Shown piece by piece: positions 62,637 to 64,000 of a stretch of DNA of 64,000 bases (the first letter of the stretch is position 1; each line of letters starts with the position of its first letter). The translations under genes and the position numbers were made by a program. The DNA comes from CAWUIO01 sp963922455. Its GTDB lineage: Bacteria > Bacteroidota > Bacteroidia > Cytophagales > Microscillaceae. The stretch is taken from positions 4,686-68,685 of the forward strand of contig CAWUIO010000022.1 in NCBI GenBank assembly GCA_963922455.1. Reading direction: 5' to 3'. The notes under the pieces were generated by a model. The model saw only the letters and a list, made by a program, of their open reading frames with translations, was not told the DNA's origin and made no database searches.

Positions 62637-63386
62637 ATGCCATTTAATTCGAATGAGTACATTTTTGGCGTCCAATCGGTGCTTGAAGCGCTGCGGGCCC
62701 ATCAGTCTATCGACAAAATTTTTGTCCAAAAAGATTTCAAAGCTTCCGAAAAGTTAGAGGAAATTTTAGGCCTGGCCCGGGACCAGAAAATACCCTTGAG
62801 CCGGGTCCCAATTTTCAAGCTGAATAAAATCACCCGGAAAAACCACCAGGGCTTAATTGCGGCCATTGCAGCCGTACCTTTTATGCCCCTGGAGCGGATC
62901 GTGCCCGACTTATTTGAGCAGGGAAAGAACCCCCTCATGGTGATGCTGGACGGCGTCACGGATGTACGTAATTTTGGGGCTATTTGTCGCTCGGCCGAAT
63001 GCTTTGGGGCACATACGGTGATTATCCCCAGCAAAGGGGCGGCCCAGGTCAACCGAGATGCTATGAAGACCTCCTCGGGGGCATTAAATTACCTACCCGT
63101 CAGCCGGGTGACGAGCCTGGACCAAGCCTGTAAATTTTTAAAAGAATCGGGCTTTCAGATTGTGGCCGCCACCGAAAAGGCCGAAAATGACGTCAGTGGG
63201 TTAGACTTAAGCGGCCCTACCGTAATCCTGATGGGATCGGAGGAGTCGGGGATCCGTCCTGCCCTCTTACGCAAGGCTGATTGGCTAGCCAGGGTACCCT
63301 TGAGTGGGCGGGTGGCTTCTCTAAATGTATCGGTGGCCACGGGGATTATGCTCTATGAAGTTATCCGGCAAAGAGGGCAAAAATAA
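62637..63386 (+). CDS. rlmB: 23S rRNA (guanosine2251-2'-O)-methyltransferase, SpoU/TrmH family
   Basis: 249 residues. An N-terminal substrate-binding domain (1-75, EYIFGVQSVLEALRAHQSID) is followed by the SpoU knot domain: MVMLDGVTDVRNFGAICRSA (motif 1, about 100-120), VILMGSEESGIRP (motif 2) and VPLSGRVASLNVSVATGIML (motif 3, about 222-241). The enzyme methylates the 2'-O of G2251 in 23S rRNA. Paralogues TrmH and RlmB are hard to separate, but length and N-terminal domain favour RlmB. Confidence 0.93.
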   Translation: MPFNSNEYIFGVQSVLEALRAHQSIDKIFVQKDFKASEKLEEILGLARDQKIPLSRVPIFKLNKITRKNHQGLIAAIAAVPFMPLERIVPDLFEQGKNPLMVMLDGVTDVRNFGAICRSAECFGAHTVIIPSKGAAQVNRDAMKTSSGALNYLPVSRVTSLDQACKFLKESGFQIVAATEKAENDVSGLDLSGPTVILMGSEESGIRPALLRKADWLARVPLSGRVASLNVSVATGIMLYEVIRQRGQK

Positions 63387-63400
63387 GGCTGAAAACAGCC
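63387..63400 (+). terminator. Weak hairpin after rlmB
   Basis: GGCTG / CAGCC with an AAAA loop, followed by a T-rich stretch. Confidence 0.35.
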
Positions 63401-63430
63401 AGGTTGCTTTTATTTTAGGCATAAAATGTT

Positions 63431-63438
63431 TATATTTG
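63431..63438 (+). promoter_or_regulatory. Candidate -7 element of the last small gene
   Basis: Exact TATATTTG, 27 bp before the ATG; the nearest TTG is 24 bp upstream, too far for a good -33. Confidence 0.4.
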
Positions 63439-63465
63439 TAACATTAAAGAATTAATGTCAATTTT

Positions 63466-63798
63466 ATGAGCGTTTTTTTGCTAAAACTCTTTTTCCTGGC
63501 ATTGTCAAGCCCTTTAGAAAATGCCCCATTTCCAGAGGAAAAACCGAATAAACCCAGCGAATTCTTACCCGATTGGGAAGCCCAAGTTTGGCGTGAGGCC
63601 TTGTCTGAGTTAAACGTAGAAGAAATCGCCTCGTGGAAGGACTTTCGTATGGAACGCGGGGGAATGTTCCGAGATAGTATCCGGATCTATTCCATGGATA
63701 TGCCTACTTCTTCACTCGCACAGGCGGTACAAGTATACGAAGGGGACCTGCTGGAGTATGTCCAAAACCTAGAAACCTGGGAAGCGCTAAAACCTTAG
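63466..63798 (+). CDS. Small secreted hypothetical protein, 110 aa
   Basis: A short signal peptide is likely (MSVFLLKLFFLALSSP). The mature part is Pro/Glu-rich at first (EEKPNKPSEFLPDWEAQVW) and then mixed. Family unknown. A candidate promoter lies 27 bp upstream. Confidence 0.6.
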   Translation: MSVFLLKLFFLALSSPLENAPFPEEKPNKPSEFLPDWEAQVWREALSELNVEEIASWKDFRMERGGMFRDSIRIYSMDMPTSSLAQAVQVYEGDLLEYVQNLETWEALKP

Positions 63799-63854
63799 AC
63801 CTCCTTCTTACAAACGCATTCCAAAAACCGTATATTTTTAAGCTTGATAGATCG

Positions 63855-63980
63855 GGGGCTTACCCGCGCTTAGAAGCAATCTGGCAACTTGTCAAGATAG
63901 TTAAGCGCGGGTCGGGCTCTCACTACTCACCGGCCCACGCACCCCCAGCGGCGGGCTCAAACATGCCGTTCCATCCCTAA
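63855..63980 (-). repeat. Dispersed intergenic repeat, copy 15 (core type A)
   Basis: Minus strand: begins TTAGGGATGGAACGGCATG (the first four bases differ from the other copies), GGTGAGTAGTGAGAGCCCG, arms CCCGCGCTTA / TAAGCGCGGG, GGTAAGCCCC. It lies at the right edge of the window. Confidence 0.8.
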
Positions 63981-64000
63981 CGGGGTATGCGCAGGCGCAC

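Noticed and set aside
951..63980. The repeats as a CRISPR array
   Set aside because: Copies are scattered singly over 63 kb in both orientations, with no regular spacers or cas genes.
1..64000. tRNA, rRNA, insertion sequence or prophage genes
   Set aside because: None recognised on either strand; all clear ORFs are chromosomal-type genes.

Overview
The window looks like a chromosomal segment of a Bacteroidota bacterium, most likely from the Saprospiraceae or a near relative. The lineage call is an inference from four things: two very large secreted proteins carry the type IX secretion C-terminal sorting domain; several promoters match the Bacteroidota pattern (TTG, 20 bp, TAnnTTTG); the primary sigma factor is the short 288-residue Bacteroidota type; and GWxTD, SiaB/SiaC and propeller-SpoIIE proteins are present. 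I saw no rRNA, tRNA, insertion sequence, prophage or CRISPR array. Genes lie on both strands in short operons.

Layout. 1-11.7 kb: a partial small gene, an acidic hypothetical protein, a ComEC-type DNA uptake channel, gapA, a T9SS-exported subtilase-like peptidase, a methyltransferase, a beta-lactamase-fold serine hydrolase, a leucine-rich-repeat (LRR) protein and a 58-residue membrane protein. 11.8-19.5 kb: GWxTD lipoprotein, 2OG-Fe(II) oxygenase, DUF389 membrane protein, a secreted helical protein and a tail-specific protease. 19.9-28.6 kb: a histidine kinase/response regulator pair, thioesterase-rsmG, a BlaI/M56 regulatory pair with three visible operators, kynurenine 3-monooxygenase and a TlpA thioredoxin. 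28.7-38.9 kb: a GAF protein plus cNMP-binding histidine kinase operon, the housekeeping sigma factor, a lipocalin-like protein and DnaE with a built-in proofreading exonuclease. 39-47 kb: small lipoprotein, acyl-CoA dehydrogenase, second lipocalin-like paralogue, NRDE protein, MFS transporter, an LRR protein with a DnaJ-type zinc motif, and a pentapeptide protein. 47-52.5 kb: a propeller sensor with SpoIIE phosphatase output, facing a SiaB kinase / SiaC phosphoprotein / membrane coiled-coil operon. 52.7-64 kb: menD, a lipoprotein, a 1538-residue T9SS protein, a TraR/DksA-like regulator, scpB, rlmB and small hypothetical proteins.

The most striking structure is not a gene. Fourteen intergenic copies of a ~130-bp dispersed repeat, plus one minimal copy of about 70 bp, are scattered through the 64 kb in both orientations. 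They begin GGCTTAGGGAT (or GGCTGAGGGAT) and end in a stem closed by GCCCC. The paired arms differ in sequence from copy to copy but stay complementary, so the fold rather than the sequence appears to be kept. Four core types share the same ends, and one copy is only the terminal hairpin.

The other system worth attention is the SiaA/B/C-like partner-switching module at 47.2-52.5 kb. It contains no diguanylate cyclase; the unknown membrane coiled-coil protein in the operon is a candidate output.
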